Source: Staphylococcus auricularis
GTDB lineage: Bacteria; Bacillota; Bacilli; Staphylococcales; Staphylococcaceae
Length of the DNA stretch: 64,000 nt
NCBI RefSeq assembly: GCF_001500315.1
Contig: NZ_LLER01000009.1
Location: forward strand, 1 to 64,000
Direction of reading: 5' to 3'
Under the pieces are notes generated by a model, which saw only the letters and a program-made list of their open reading frames with translations, was not told the DNA's origin and made no database searches. Made by a program: the position numbers and the translations under genes. Each line of letters begins with the position of its first letter. Within the stretch, counting starts at the first letter, position 1. Shown piece by piece: positions 38,760 to 47,500 of this stretch.

Positions 38760-40250
38760 ATGTTTGCTTTCTTACAACGGCTAGGGAGATCATTGATGTT
38801 GCCTGTTGCGATATTACCTGCTGCCGCGATTATCGTGGGTATAGGGAACGGGCTCAATGCATTAAATCTATGGCCGACAGTAGCGGAGTTCTTCTCTACT
38901 GCTGGTACAACGATTCTAGATCAATTAGGTATTCTATTTGCGATTGGTGTCGCGTTAGGGATGGCCAAGAAAAATGATGGGTCTGTAGCCTTAGCAGCGA
39001 CCTTAGGTTATTTTTTAACTACAGTCGTATTAGGTCCTGAAAAAATAGCACCGATTATTGGTATGAAACCAGAAAATGTCGATGCGGCTTTTGAACAAAT
39101 GAATAATGCGAATGTGTTTGTGGGGATGCTCGTCGGATTAATCGCTGCTTTTACTTATAATAAATTTAGTGAAACGGAATTACCGATGGCGTTGTCATTC
39201 TTTAGCGGTAAACGTTTGGTACCGATTATGACGGCGTTCTTCTGTTTATTCTTAATCGTCGTGTTACTCTTTGTCTGGCCACCGGTTTACAATGCGATTG
39301 TCGCATTTGGTAAATGGATTATTGATTTTGGGGCTGTCGGAGCCTTCTTATATGGCTTCTTCAACCGGTTATTGATTCCTACAGGACTTCATCACGCACT
39401 CAATGCGGTCTTTTGGTTTGATCTTGCTGGTATCAATGATATTGCGAAATTCCAAACAGGTGATGGTGCTATCAAAGGAATTACTGGACGTTATCAAGCT
39501 GGTTTCTTCCCAGTCATGATGTTTGGTATTCCTGCTGTAGCGTTAGCAATGTACCATACTGCAGAAACGAAGCAGAAAAAACGTGTTTACGGATTAATGC
39601 TTGCGGGTGCGGTCTCAGCTTTCTTAGTAGGGGTAACTGAACCTATTGAATTTGCGTTTATGTTTGTTGCACCTGTCCTATTTGTCATTCACGCATTATT
39701 AACTGGACTCTCGCTTTTCATTGCAGCGTTATTACATTGGACAGCAGGGTTCTCGTTCAGTGCAGGGTTATTAGACGGCTTACTGTCATTAATCAACCCG
39801 AATGCAAATCATCCATGGATGTTGTTTGTCCAAGGTATCATATTCTTCGTCATTTATTACGTCGTTTTCCGCGTAGCGATTAAGTTACTCAACTTAAATA
39901 CACCGGGACGTGGCACAAACTTATTAGCTGATCCTGTGGAAGATGCAGAGAATACAAATGCTCCAAAAAATACAGATGATTCTAAAAGTGTCGGCAAATA
40001 TCACCAAACGGCGAGCCAAATTTTAGATGGTTTAGGCGGCGAGGAAAACATCACAACACTCACGAATTGTGCAACGAGATTACGTATGGAACTCGACGAC
40101 AATTCAATCATCGATGAAAAGAAAATTAAATCAGCTGGTGCAGTGGGCGTGACGAAAAGTGGTAAACATAGTACCCAAGTTGTTATCGGTACTCATGTCC
40201 AACAAGTGGCTGATGAAATGGAAAAAATGATGGACGATAAAAATATATAA
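38760..40250 (+). CDS. nagE: PTS EIICB, N-acetylglucosamine type
   Basis: 496 residues. The EIIC membrane domain (about 1-385) reads like NagE, including FNRLLIPTGLHHALNAVFW and SGFFP-like QAGFFPVMMFGIP, and the GVTEPIEF substrate-binding motif. A short linker leads to the EIIB domain (about 415-496) with phosphorylated C437 in TNCATRLRM. There is no EIIA domain, so EIIA is supplied by another protein. Transport and phosphorylation of GlcNAc is the best guess; glucose is the alternative. RBS AAAGAGGG precedes ATG 38760. Confidence 0.85.
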   Translation: MFAFLQRLGRSLMLPVAILPAAAIIVGIGNGLNALNLWPTVAEFFSTAGTTILDQLGILFAIGVALGMAKKNDGSVALAATLGYFLTTVVLGPEKIAPIIGMKPENVDAAFEQMNNANVFVGMLVGLIAAFTYNKFSETELPMALSFFSGKRLVPIMTAFFCLFLIVVLLFVWPPVYNAIVAFGKWIIDFGAVGAFLYGFFNRLLIPTGLHHALNAVFWFDLAGINDIAKFQTGDGAIKGITGRYQAGFFPVMMFGIPAVALAMYHTAETKQKKRVYGLMLAGAVSAFLVGVTEPIEFAFMFVAPVLFVIHALLTGLSLFIAALLHWTAGFSFSAGLLDGLLSLINPNANHPWMLFVQGIIFFVIYYVVFRVAIKLLNLNTPGRGTNLLADPVEDAENTNAPKNTDDSKSVGKYHQTASQILDGLGGEENITTLTNCATRLRMELDDNSIIDEKKIKSAGAVGVTKSGKHSTQVVIGTHVQQVADEMEKMMDDKNI

Positions 40251-40255
40251 TTTAA

Positions 40256-40291
40256 AGGGCGCAAGTGACGAGGGTCATTTGCGCTTTTTTG
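40256..40291 (+). terminator. Terminator after nagE
   Basis: GCGCAAGTGAC pairs with GTCATTTGCGC, followed by TTTTTT at 40285-40290. Confidence 0.9.
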
Positions 40292-40347
40292 TAAGGCATA
40301 TTACTATTACGTTAAGTATACTTAATTAGAAAAAAGAGGTGACAACG

Positions 40348-41469
40348 GTGAAATCAATATTATTTGATGTCGATGGGGTGTTTTTAAGCGAAGCACGATG
40401 CTTCGACGTTTCGGCTTTAACTGTTTACGAATTATTAATGAGCGAAGATTATTTAGGCTTGGATCCAACAGTGAAATTTGAATCGTTATCAGATGAAGAG
40501 ATACAAGCAATCCGTTCCCGTGTTTTTAAAGATGATCAAATTTTAAATCGGTTAAAATCATTAGGATTGAATTCAAATTGGGATATGGTATTTATCATCA
40601 CGGCGCTACATCTGGTACGCATCTTACAACCATTACCGCACAGTCAGTGGCAAGACTTGTTAACAGAAGAAAAAATCACACCAGAAATGCTCCAATCAGT
40701 TGGTGAAGTGGCGTCATCTTCTCACATAGATTTTGAAATGCCTTTACGCTTCCTTCAACATGTTTCTGCAGGTAAGATAAATGTATATCAAAATTTAATA
40801 CACTACACTTCGGAACAATTAAATGTTGATATGTCTTCACTATTTGAATTAAAAGGACCGCTCTGGCAGTTAGCTCAATCCATATATCAAGAATGGTATC
40901 TCGGTTATGAATTGTTTGCGGAGGTTGAACATCAAACACCTCGTACGACTTTTAAACAAGGCTATATATATCATGAAACGGTGTTAAAACCTGTCGATGA
41001 ACTGAAACAATTGTTAGAGGATTTATCCGGTGCACATTATCAACTCGCTGTGGTTACAGGTCGCCCGAGAACTGAAACAATCGTACCGTTTGAAACATTA
41101 GGATTAAAGAGATTTTTTGACGATGCACATATCGTGACAGCTTCAGAAGTCTTAAACGCTGAAGCGAAGTATCCTGAGCTTAAACCTCTTGGTAAACCAA
41201 ATCCATTTAGCTATTTAGCGACCCTAGATGGTAATCAGATTGATCAATACCATCATTACGCTACAGATCAATCGAATCGTGTGAATAAAGATGAAGTCTT
41301 TATCGTCGGGGATTCACTCGCTGATTTATTGAGCGCAAAAACGATCGGTGCCACATTCATTGGTCCGTTGACCGGGTTAAAAGGGGCTGATGCAAAAGAA
41401 GAATTAGAAGCACATGGTGCAGATTATATCGTGAACGATGTATGCGACATCAGGGATATTTTATTATAA
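40348..41469 (+). CDS. HAD-superfamily hydrolase
   Basis: 373 residues. Motif I is LFDVDGVFL (nucleophile D7, acid D9). Motif II lies in LAVVTGRPRTE and motif IV in VFIVGDSLADLLSAK. A large insert (about 15-220) forms an unusually big cap of unknown fold, so the protein is longer than most HAD phosphatases. I chose GTG 40348, with AGAGGTGA 5 bases upstream; the start 9 bases earlier overlaps this RBS. The substrate is unknown. It follows nagE in S. aureus also. Confidence 0.85.
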   Translation: MKSILFDVDGVFLSEARCFDVSALTVYELLMSEDYLGLDPTVKFESLSDEEIQAIRSRVFKDDQILNRLKSLGLNSNWDMVFIITALHLVRILQPLPHSQWQDLLTEEKITPEMLQSVGEVASSSHIDFEMPLRFLQHVSAGKINVYQNLIHYTSEQLNVDMSSLFELKGPLWQLAQSIYQEWYLGYELFAEVEHQTPRTTFKQGYIYHETVLKPVDELKQLLEDLSGAHYQLAVVTGRPRTETIVPFETLGLKRFFDDAHIVTASEVLNAEAKYPELKPLGKPNPFSYLATLDGNQIDQYHHYATDQSNRVNKDEVFIVGDSLADLLSAKTIGATFIGPLTGLKGADAKEELEAHGADYIVNDVCDIRDILL

Positions 41470-41506
41470 AGTACGGACTTTCAATAAAAGATAGTTTGAA
41501 TCAAAA

Positions 41507-41540
41507 AAAGAGCAGGACAGTAGCACTGTCTTGCTCTTTA
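41507..41540. terminator. Bidirectional terminator between HAD gene and serA
   Basis: AAAGAGCAGGACAGT (41507-41521) pairs with ACTGTCTTGCTCTTT (41525-41539). Confidence 0.9.
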
Positions 41541-41556
41541 TATATGCATAATGAGT

Positions 41557-43152
41557 TTAAGAAGGATTCATATAAACGGAGTGTATCGTTTTAAATCCTT
41601 GGACTTCATACAATTTTTCGATGATGTCTGATTTAACAGGTGAATCGAGCGATAGAATCATGAAAGCATCGCCACCTTTATCTGCACGACCCACATGCAT
41701 ATTACCGATATTGATATCGTGGTGACCTAAGATTTGTCCAGTTTGTCCAATGATTCCAGGTTGATCGGTATGATGAATGACGAGTTGATAGCGTCCTGGT
41801 TTAAAGTCAATCGCATAGTCATTAATACGCACGATTCTTGGTCCATATCCTTTGACGACAGTGGCAGCCAAACTGATCGAATGGTGCTCTGTATAGAGTG
41901 TTAATTCAATTGCATTTTGAAAAGGTGTTTGTGTGGCATCTTTTTCTATATTAAATTTCACGCCTTGTTCGTTTAACAGGACGAGTGCATTGATTAAGTT
42001 AACACGTGTACCTAAATCTTGTTGTAATACCGTCTTGACAAGTGTTCGTGTAAGGATGCTCGTATCTTCTTCAGCAATCGTACCGCGATACGTTAAATGA
42101 AGTTCACGTGGCGCTTCGTCGATAAGTTGCACAGCAAATTGAGCGATGGTTTCACTAATTGAAACGAAAGGTTGCAAGTGCTCATCGATTTCCCCGATAG
42201 ACATTTTAGGTGCATTGACGGCGTTTCGAATCGTTCCTTGCTCAAACAGGGCAATGATTTCATTGGACACTGAATCAGCGGCTTTTTCTTCTGCTTCCAC
42301 AGTAGAGGCTCCTAGATGTGGAGTCACGATAACTTTGTCGTGTTTCGTGAGTGGAGAAGCGGTCGCAGGTTCATTTTCAAAAACATCGATCGCTGCTCGA
42401 GCGATGAGCTCTTCATCTAGTGCTTGAACTAAATCTTGTTCGTTAATGATACCTCCACGCGCTACATTAATAATTTGCAACGTTGGTTTTGCACGCTCGA
42501 AAAATGGATAATCGATAATCCCTCTTGTTTTAGCGGTTAAAGGTGTATGAACAGTGACAAAGTCTGCCTCTCGTGCAATATCTGAAATACTACTTCGTTC
42601 AATGCCTAATTCCTGTGCTTTTTCTTCTGACAAATATGGATCATGAGCTAAAATATGCATACCAAAACTTTGCGCGCGTTTGGCGACACCTAAACCGATG
42701 CGCCCTGTACCGATAATCCCTAACGTTTTGTTGTACAGTTCTGTTCCTTTAAATGCTTTTCTATTCCATTCACCCGATTGTAATGAATGGTGTGCTTTAG
42801 GGATATGTCGTGCCATGGATAGTAACATCGCCATTGAGTGTTCGGTGGCTGAAATGGTATTACCTTCAGGCGCATTAATTACGATGATGCCGTGCTTTGT
42901 CGCTTCATCAAGATCGATATTATCGACGCCGACACCCGCTCGTGCGATGACTTTAAGTTGCGTGGCTGCTTGTATGATTGCTTTAGTCACTTGAGTTTGA
43001 CTTCTGACGATTAATCCCTCGTAATCGGGAATCATGTCGATGAGTTCTGCTTCTGTTAATTGTGTGTGAATCTCTACTTCAAACTGCTCGTGCTGAAGTA
43101 ATGGAGATAGACCTTCTGTTGATACTGCATCTGCGACTAATATTTTATACAT
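41557..43152 (-). CDS. serA: D-3-phosphoglycerate dehydrogenase
   Basis: 531 residues, the long form. It contains a catalytic/NAD domain (about 1-305; GTGRIGLGVAKRA nucleotide loop, catalytic Arg in NVARGGI, His in TPHLGAST), an intervening domain, and a C-terminal ACT domain (about 455-530) that usually senses serine. First step of serine synthesis. Its first 8 bases overlap the end of the upstream aminotransferase gene. Confidence 0.95.
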   Translation of the reverse strand: MYKILVADAVSTEGLSPLLQHEQFEVEIHTQLTEAELIDMIPDYEGLIVRSQTQVTKAIIQAATQLKVIARAGVGVDNIDLDEATKHGIIVINAPEGNTISATEHSMAMLLSMARHIPKAHHSLQSGEWNRKAFKGTELYNKTLGIIGTGRIGLGVAKRAQSFGMHILAHDPYLSEEKAQELGIERSSISDIAREADFVTVHTPLTAKTRGIIDYPFFERAKPTLQIINVARGGIINEQDLVQALDEELIARAAIDVFENEPATASPLTKHDKVIVTPHLGASTVEAEEKAADSVSNEIIALFEQGTIRNAVNAPKMSIGEIDEHLQPFVSISETIAQFAVQLIDEAPRELHLTYRGTIAEEDTSILTRTLVKTVLQQDLGTRVNLINALVLLNEQGVKFNIEKDATQTPFQNAIELTLYTEHHSISLAATVVKGYGPRIVRINDYAIDFKPGRYQLVIHHTDQPGIIGQTGQILGHHDINIGNMHVGRADKGGDAFMILSLDSPVKSDIIEKLYEVQGFKTIHSVYMNPS

Positions 43153-44305
43153 GTTGACTTAATACCTCCATAAAGGCTGTCGTACCTTTACCTATATAAT
43201 TATTTTGACGATGATCGGTGAGGATGATTTCTAGGGCTGCGACTGCTTGTAAAATGTCGAACGGTGTCACTTGGCCTAAGTGTCCTAAACGCAAGATTTC
43301 ACCTTTTAACTGACCTTGACCTCCTGCAATGACAATGTTGAAACGTGAATCGAGTTCACTTTTAATCGTAGAGAGTTCTTCGGCATCTTTAGGTTTAAAA
43401 GCGGTGACGGTAGGGGATGCATCTTCTTCTACGACGAGTAACTCGAGGTCCAATGCAATCAATGCTTGGCGCAAGCAATCTCTGACAAGATAGTGACGTT
43501 TAATCACTTCTGTAAAGCCTTCTTCCTTTATTAAGGACGCGTAGGCAAGGATGCCTTGAAAGAGTGAAATGTTAGGTGTAAACGGTGTAGAGTGGTCGTT
43601 AAGTGCTGTGATATAACGATTTAAATTTAGGTAGAAACTTGGGGTTTGAATGGATTCAAATCGTTTTAAAGCACGATCATTATACGCTACAAAAGCGAGA
43701 CCAGGAGGTAACATCAATGCTTTCTGACTTCCTGACACAAGCACATCGATGTCATCACGTGACATATTCACATCAACCGCACCGATGCTACTGACGCCAT
43801 CTACGATAAAATAAATATTGGCATCATATTGATGGAGTGCATGACCGAGTTGTTGGACAGGGTGGAGCACTGCAGTAGAGGTTTCACAGTATTGGCAAAA
43901 TACTGCTTTGATCGGTACGTTCAAAGACTTAATAAACGCTATTAGCGCCTCGACATCTACAGCTTCTCCCCATGGAACATCGTAAATATGTGCGTGTTTG
44001 TAATAGGTCTCTGCGATTTGTTTAAAACGATAACCAAAAGCGCCAGAAACGACGACAACAAAGTGGTCTTCTGCTTCAACCGTATTCAACATGGCTGCTT
44101 CTAATACACTCGTTCCACTTGAAGTGAGTATGAGTACAGGATGTTCAGAACCGAATATTGGCATGAGTGCACGTGAGGCTTCATCGGCGAGGGTTTCAAA
44201 TTCAGCGGTGCGATGTCCAATCATCGGTTGTTGCATCGCTTGTAAGATCGGTTGTGGTACTGGCGTAGGTCCAGGGGTTAATAAGTATCTATGGTTCAAT
44301 TTCAT
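43145..44305 (-). CDS. Class V aminotransferase (serine-glyoxylate/alanine-glyoxylate type)
   Basis: 386 residues. The N-terminal LLTPGPTPVP is typical of the SGAT/AGAT branch. PLP lysine is in SGSQKALMLPPGLAF (about residue 195) and the PLP-binding Asp is in FIVDGVSSIGAVD. Overlap with serA suggests it supplies the second step of serine synthesis in place of SerC, or links glycine/serine pools; this is inference from context. A minus-strand promoter (TTTATT-N17-TATAAT) lies at 44338-44366. GGGAGATGG precedes the ATG. Confidence 0.9.
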   Translation of the reverse strand: MKLNHRYLLTPGPTPVPQPILQAMQQPMIGHRTAEFETLADEASRALMPIFGSEHPVLILTSSGTSVLEAAMLNTVEAEDHFVVVVSGAFGYRFKQIAETYYKHAHIYDVPWGEAVDVEALIAFIKSLNVPIKAVFCQYCETSTAVLHPVQQLGHALHQYDANIYFIVDGVSSIGAVDVNMSRDDIDVLVSGSQKALMLPPGLAFVAYNDRALKRFESIQTPSFYLNLNRYITALNDHSTPFTPNISLFQGILAYASLIKEEGFTEVIKRHYLVRDCLRQALIALDLELLVVEEDASPTVTAFKPKDAEELSTIKSELDSRFNIVIAGGQGQLKGEILRLGHLGQVTPFDILQAVAALEIILTDHRQNNYIGKGTTAFMEVLSQHV

Positions 44306-44469
44306 GTTTAACCATCTCCCAATGTTATAATTTTTATATTATAACCAATTTTCTAAAAATAATAAAGTGCTAAAGACGTCTTTTTATAAAATGAGCAGCT
44401 TTTCTATTTGTGATATCTACATTTATCCTCGAAACGGTAACTGTCGTCTCGAGGATGAAATGAGATAGA

Positions 44470-44913
44470 TTAGTTTTGAAGCGATGGTTCGATATTCACC
44501 TCTACATTACCACGGATGGCATTTGAAATCATACAGTTACGATCTGCTAATTGTAATAATTTTGATAGTTTATCTTTTAACTTTGGTAATTGTGCTTCGT
44601 CAATTTTTACTTCTAGATAATGTGTAATCTCTACCATTTTAAACTTACCTTTATCTAATGAGGCACGACCTATAGATTGTTGCGTAATTTGAATATCATT
44701 AAATCCAGAGCGTTCTAAAACTGCAGCGAGTGAAATGATATAACACGTAGAGGCAGCTGCAACAAGCATTTCGTCTGGATTAGTTCCGACGCCTTTACCG
44801 CCTAATCCAGATGGAATAGAGACTTGTTCTTCAAGTACGTCACCTTTAAGTTGACCCACGGATTCTCGGCCGCCTTGCCATTGTGTCGTCACTTTAAAAT
44901 CATGTTGAGCCAT
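44470..44913 (-). CDS. OsmC/Ohr-family peroxiredoxin (SACOL1771 type)
   Basis: 147 residues. The two redox cysteines are C57 (AAASTCYIIS) and C127 (DRNCMISN). GLGGKGVGTNPDEML is typical of the OsmC fold. It reduces organic peroxides or another electrophile. I chose ATG 44913 with AAAGGAGGG upstream; the longer frame is not supported. It is divergent from glpQ, with 81 bases between them. Confidence 0.9.
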   Translation of the reverse strand: MAQHDFKVTTQWQGGRESVGQLKGDVLEEQVSIPSGLGGKGVGTNPDEMLVAAASTCYIISLAAVLERSGFNDIQITQQSIGRASLDKGKFKMVEITHYLEVKIDEAQLPKLKDKLSKLLQLADRNCMISNAIRGNVEVNIEPSLQN

Positions 44914-44994
44914 AAAATTTTTCCCTCCTTTAAAGAGATATGATAAGTTAAGTTTAGTTAATAGCGATGAAGAAATAAAGGGAGAAGGTACACC

Positions 44995-45741
44995 ATGTCT
45001 AAAAATTATACGGTGATTGCACATCGTGGTTTATCAGGTCGTTATCCTGAAAATACAATGCCTGCTTTTCAAGCTGCGATAGATTTAGGAGTAGAGAGAG
45101 TAGAAATAGATCTCCATATGACAAAGGATCAACAACTCGTCGTGATGCATGATGATAGTGTCAATCGTACTTCGAATGGTTCTGGTAAAATAAAAGACTT
45201 TACATTAGAAGAATTAAAGCAATTAGACGTAGGGTCATGGAAGGATCAACGTTTTGAAGGCGAACACATACCTACGTTTGAAGAAGTATTGGAACTCTTT
45301 AAACATAGACCTGAAGCATTATTAATAGAGTTAAAAAAGCCGAGACAATATCCAGGGATAGAAAAAGCAGTTTTAGCAGCGTTAGATCGTCATCATTATC
45401 AGCGTAGTCAAGCAATAATTCAATCATTTGATATTAAAAGTATGCAACTGATGGCTGCAAGTCAACAAACTTATCCGATAGGGGTGTTAATCAGTAAAAA
45501 GTTATTTTGGAATCGTCAACCTCGATTTAAAGACATTGCGAACTTTGCAGACTATGTGAATCCTAACTATGAATTGGTGACGCATTCATTTGTGTCACGT
45601 GCGCATGATGCTCATTTAACCGTCTACCCTTATACAGTGAATTCGACAGGAACCGAAAAGCATTTACGTGAACTCGGCGTCGATGGGGTGATTAGTGATG
45701 TGCCAGAACAACTTGATTCTTGGACACATATTGAAGCATAA
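44995..45741 (+). CDS. glpQ: Glycerophosphodiester phosphodiesterase (cytoplasmic)
   Basis: 248-residue TIM-barrel. Motif AHRGLSGRYPENT carries H10 and E19, and VEIDLHMTKDQQLVVMHD carries the metal-binding Glu/Asp and second His. It splits glycerophosphodiesters to glycerol-3-phosphate and alcohol. No signal peptide, so it acts inside the cell. AGGGAGAAGG precedes ATG 44995. Confidence 0.92.
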   Translation: MSKNYTVIAHRGLSGRYPENTMPAFQAAIDLGVERVEIDLHMTKDQQLVVMHDDSVNRTSNGSGKIKDFTLEELKQLDVGSWKDQRFEGEHIPTFEEVLELFKHRPEALLIELKKPRQYPGIEKAVLAALDRHHYQRSQAIIQSFDIKSMQLMAASQQTYPIGVLISKKLFWNRQPRFKDIANFADYVNPNYELVTHSFVSRAHDAHLTVYPYTVNSTGTEKHLRELGVDGVISDVPEQLDSWTHIEA

Positions 45742-45746
45742 AAAAA

Positions 45747-45775
45747 CACCAACATATCGCAATGATATGTTGGTG
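45747..45775 (-). terminator. Terminator of rpsD
   Basis: CACCAACATATC (45747-45758) pairs with GATATGTTGGTG (45764-45775). On the minus strand it is followed by seven T residues. The element abuts the glpQ stop. Confidence 0.88.
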
Positions 45776-45790
45776 AGGAAGTGAAACACA

Positions 45791-46393
45791 TTATCTTGAG
45801 TAGTACTCAACGATAAGTTGTTCATTGATTTCAGCTGGTAATTCACTACGTTCTGGCATACGGATGAATTTACCTTGTAAGTTATCAGCATCGAATTCTA
45901 AGTATTCAGGAACATAGTTACTGATTTCAACAGATTCTTTGATGATATCAAGGTTTTGTGATTTTTCACGTACTGAAATTGTTTGACCAGGTTTTAATGA
46001 GTAAGATGGGATATCAACGCGTTTACCATCTACTTCGATGTGACCGTGGTTTACTAATTGACGTGCTTGACGACGTGTACGTGCTAAACCTAATGAATAA
46101 ACAACAGCATCTAAACGAGTTGCAAGTAGGGCCATGAAGTTTTCACCATGAACACCGCCTTGTTTACCTGCTTCTTCGAATGTGTTGCGGAATTGTCTTT
46201 CAGTTACGCCATATAAATAACGTAATTTTTGTTTTTCACGTAATTGTAAACCATACTCAGATAATTTTTTACGTTGGTTAGGTCCATGTTGACCTGGTGC
46301 GTAAGGGCGTTTTTCTAATTCTTTACCAGTGCCGCTTAAAGAAATGCCTAAGCGACGTGATTTTTTCCAGCTTGAGCCTCTAAATGTTGCCAT
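45791..46393 (-). CDS. rpsD: 30S ribosomal protein S4
   Basis: 200 residues, standard. It contains the N-terminal rRNA-binding part ([17 protein letters not shown]), the S4 domain ([27 protein letters not shown]) and the usual C-terminus. It is a primary 16S rRNA binder and translational repressor in many bacteria. ATG 46393 has GGAGGAG upstream; the longer frame is excluded by the family start MATFRG. It stands alone, as in staphylococci and bacilli. Confidence 0.97.
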   Translation of the reverse strand: MATFRGSSWKKSRRLGISLSGTGKELEKRPYAPGQHGPNQRKKLSEYGLQLREKQKLRYLYGVTERQFRNTFEEAGKQGGVHGENFMALLATRLDAVVYSLGLARTRRQARQLVNHGHIEVDGKRVDIPSYSLKPGQTISVREKSQNLDIIKESVEISNYVPEYLEFDADNLQGKFIRMPERSELPAEINEQLIVEYYSR

Positions 46394-46573
46394 AGATAAG
46401 CTCCTCCTTTTCTTTTTCTTGTTATGAAAAAACAAAAAAGAGGGTTGTATGCTTACATTGGATATGTTGTTTTGTGTGTCCTCGCCTCATAGCAATGGTT
46501 ACACGGCACGTCCGCATTGGGAACAACATAGCGCCAATGAATATACAACAGCTATTTTCGTTTATTCACACAA
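46394..46573 (-). promoter_or_regulatory. Long rpsD leader, candidate S4 autoregulatory mRNA
   Basis: About 180 bases lie between the predicted start (46573) and the S4 gene. It has several G+C-rich blocks with short complementary segments (for example near 46485-46540). Bacillus rpsD has an S4-binding leader; the same function here is inferred. Confidence 0.4.
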
Positions 46574-46578
46574 AGTAC

Positions 46579-46607
46579 ATTATACTGATATTTTGGGTGC
46601 GTGTCAA
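46579..46607 (-). promoter_or_regulatory. Consensus SigA promoter of rpsD
   Basis: On the minus strand, TTGACA (46607-46602), a 17-base spacer and TATAAT (46584-46579): an exact match to the consensus. Confidence 0.9.
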
Positions 46608-46665
46608 TGCATTTTTACATTTAATCATTGAAGAAGATTTAAAATGTAATCACGCGTGGTTTGAT

Positions 46666-47121
46666 TTAATGATTCAATTGCGCTTCGAGTATAGCGACTA
46701 CTGTTTCTAAACCTTGCTTATCCGTTTCATCAAATCGATTTTTAATTGGGGCATCGATATCTAACACACCGATCACTTCATTATGTTGATGAATGGGTAC
46801 AACGATTTCAGATTGACTGTTGGCATCACAAGCGATGTGACCGGGGAATTGATGAACGTCTTGAACGACTTGTGTTTCGTCCTGACTTGCTGCAGTGCCA
46901 CAGACCCCGCTACCTAAAGCAATATGCATGCATGCTGGGTGTCCTTGGAATGGTCCAAGGATTAATTCACCATTGTCGACTAAATAAAATCCTACCCAAT
47001 TCACTTCATCTAAATTATCGTTAATGAGTGCGGATGCATTACTTAGAATTGTGATTAAATTTGTTTCATCTTCTATTAAACTCTCAAGTTGTTTTTGTAG
47101 TAAATTATAATTTGTTTGCAT
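46666..47121 (-). CDS. msrC: Free methionine-(R)-sulfoxide reductase (GAF domain)
   Basis: 151-residue GAF-domain enzyme. Three cysteines C64, C74 and C98 have the same spacing (10 and 24) as in E. coli fRMsr, and HIACDANSQSEIVVP is the signature. It reduces free methionine-(R)-sulfoxide. ATG 47121 is preceded by AGGTCCTCCT with GAGG about 10 bases away; the frame is open upstream but lacks an RBS. A TTGCTT-N18-TATAAT promoter lies just upstream on this strand. Confidence 0.93.
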   Translation of the reverse strand: MQTNYNLLQKQLESLIEDETNLITILSNASALINDNLDEVNWVGFYLVDNGELILGPFQGHPACMHIALGSGVCGTAASQDETQVVQDVHQFPGHIACDANSQSEIVVPIHQHNEVIGVLDIDAPIKNRFDETDKQGLETVVAILEAQLNH

Positions 47122-47500
47122 AGGAGGACCTCTTCTCATTTTCTGTTCATTATAAAGGGTGGGGGCATACTGAAGCAATCAAAATTGTTCGTGTCAAAAC
47201 AGTATAAAAGATGGCTAGAATGGGTATGATGAATAGTAAGTGTCAATGTTTAAATGATAGGTTAAATTGTAGCTTTGCGAAAGTGAATACGTTTTACATA
47301 AACAGAAATGTCCATGGCACACTCCTAACACACGAACGCATTTGTCATATATTAGCATCCCTGTTTATAAGTACTTTTGATAAGAGTATGCAAATTCATC
47401 ACAGAAAGAGAAATATTCATAATAATTAAATCATTTTCTATTTAAATAAAAGGGTGATTTACGTTATAATGAGAGATGATAAACTAGGAGGAGAGAATTT
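47122..47500. other. Intergenic region between msrC and ezrA
   Basis: Divergent spacer of 379 bases. It carries an ezrA promoter (TTTAAA at 47441-47446, 18 bases, TATAAT at 47465-47470) and the msrC promoter. The 72-codon frame at 47211-47429 has no RBS and a composition that does not suggest a protein. I see no other structure. Confidence 0.5.

Noticed and set aside
47211-47429. 72-codon frame between msrC and ezrA
   Set aside because: No RBS, cysteine- and histidine-rich chance-like composition, and it covers promoter DNA.
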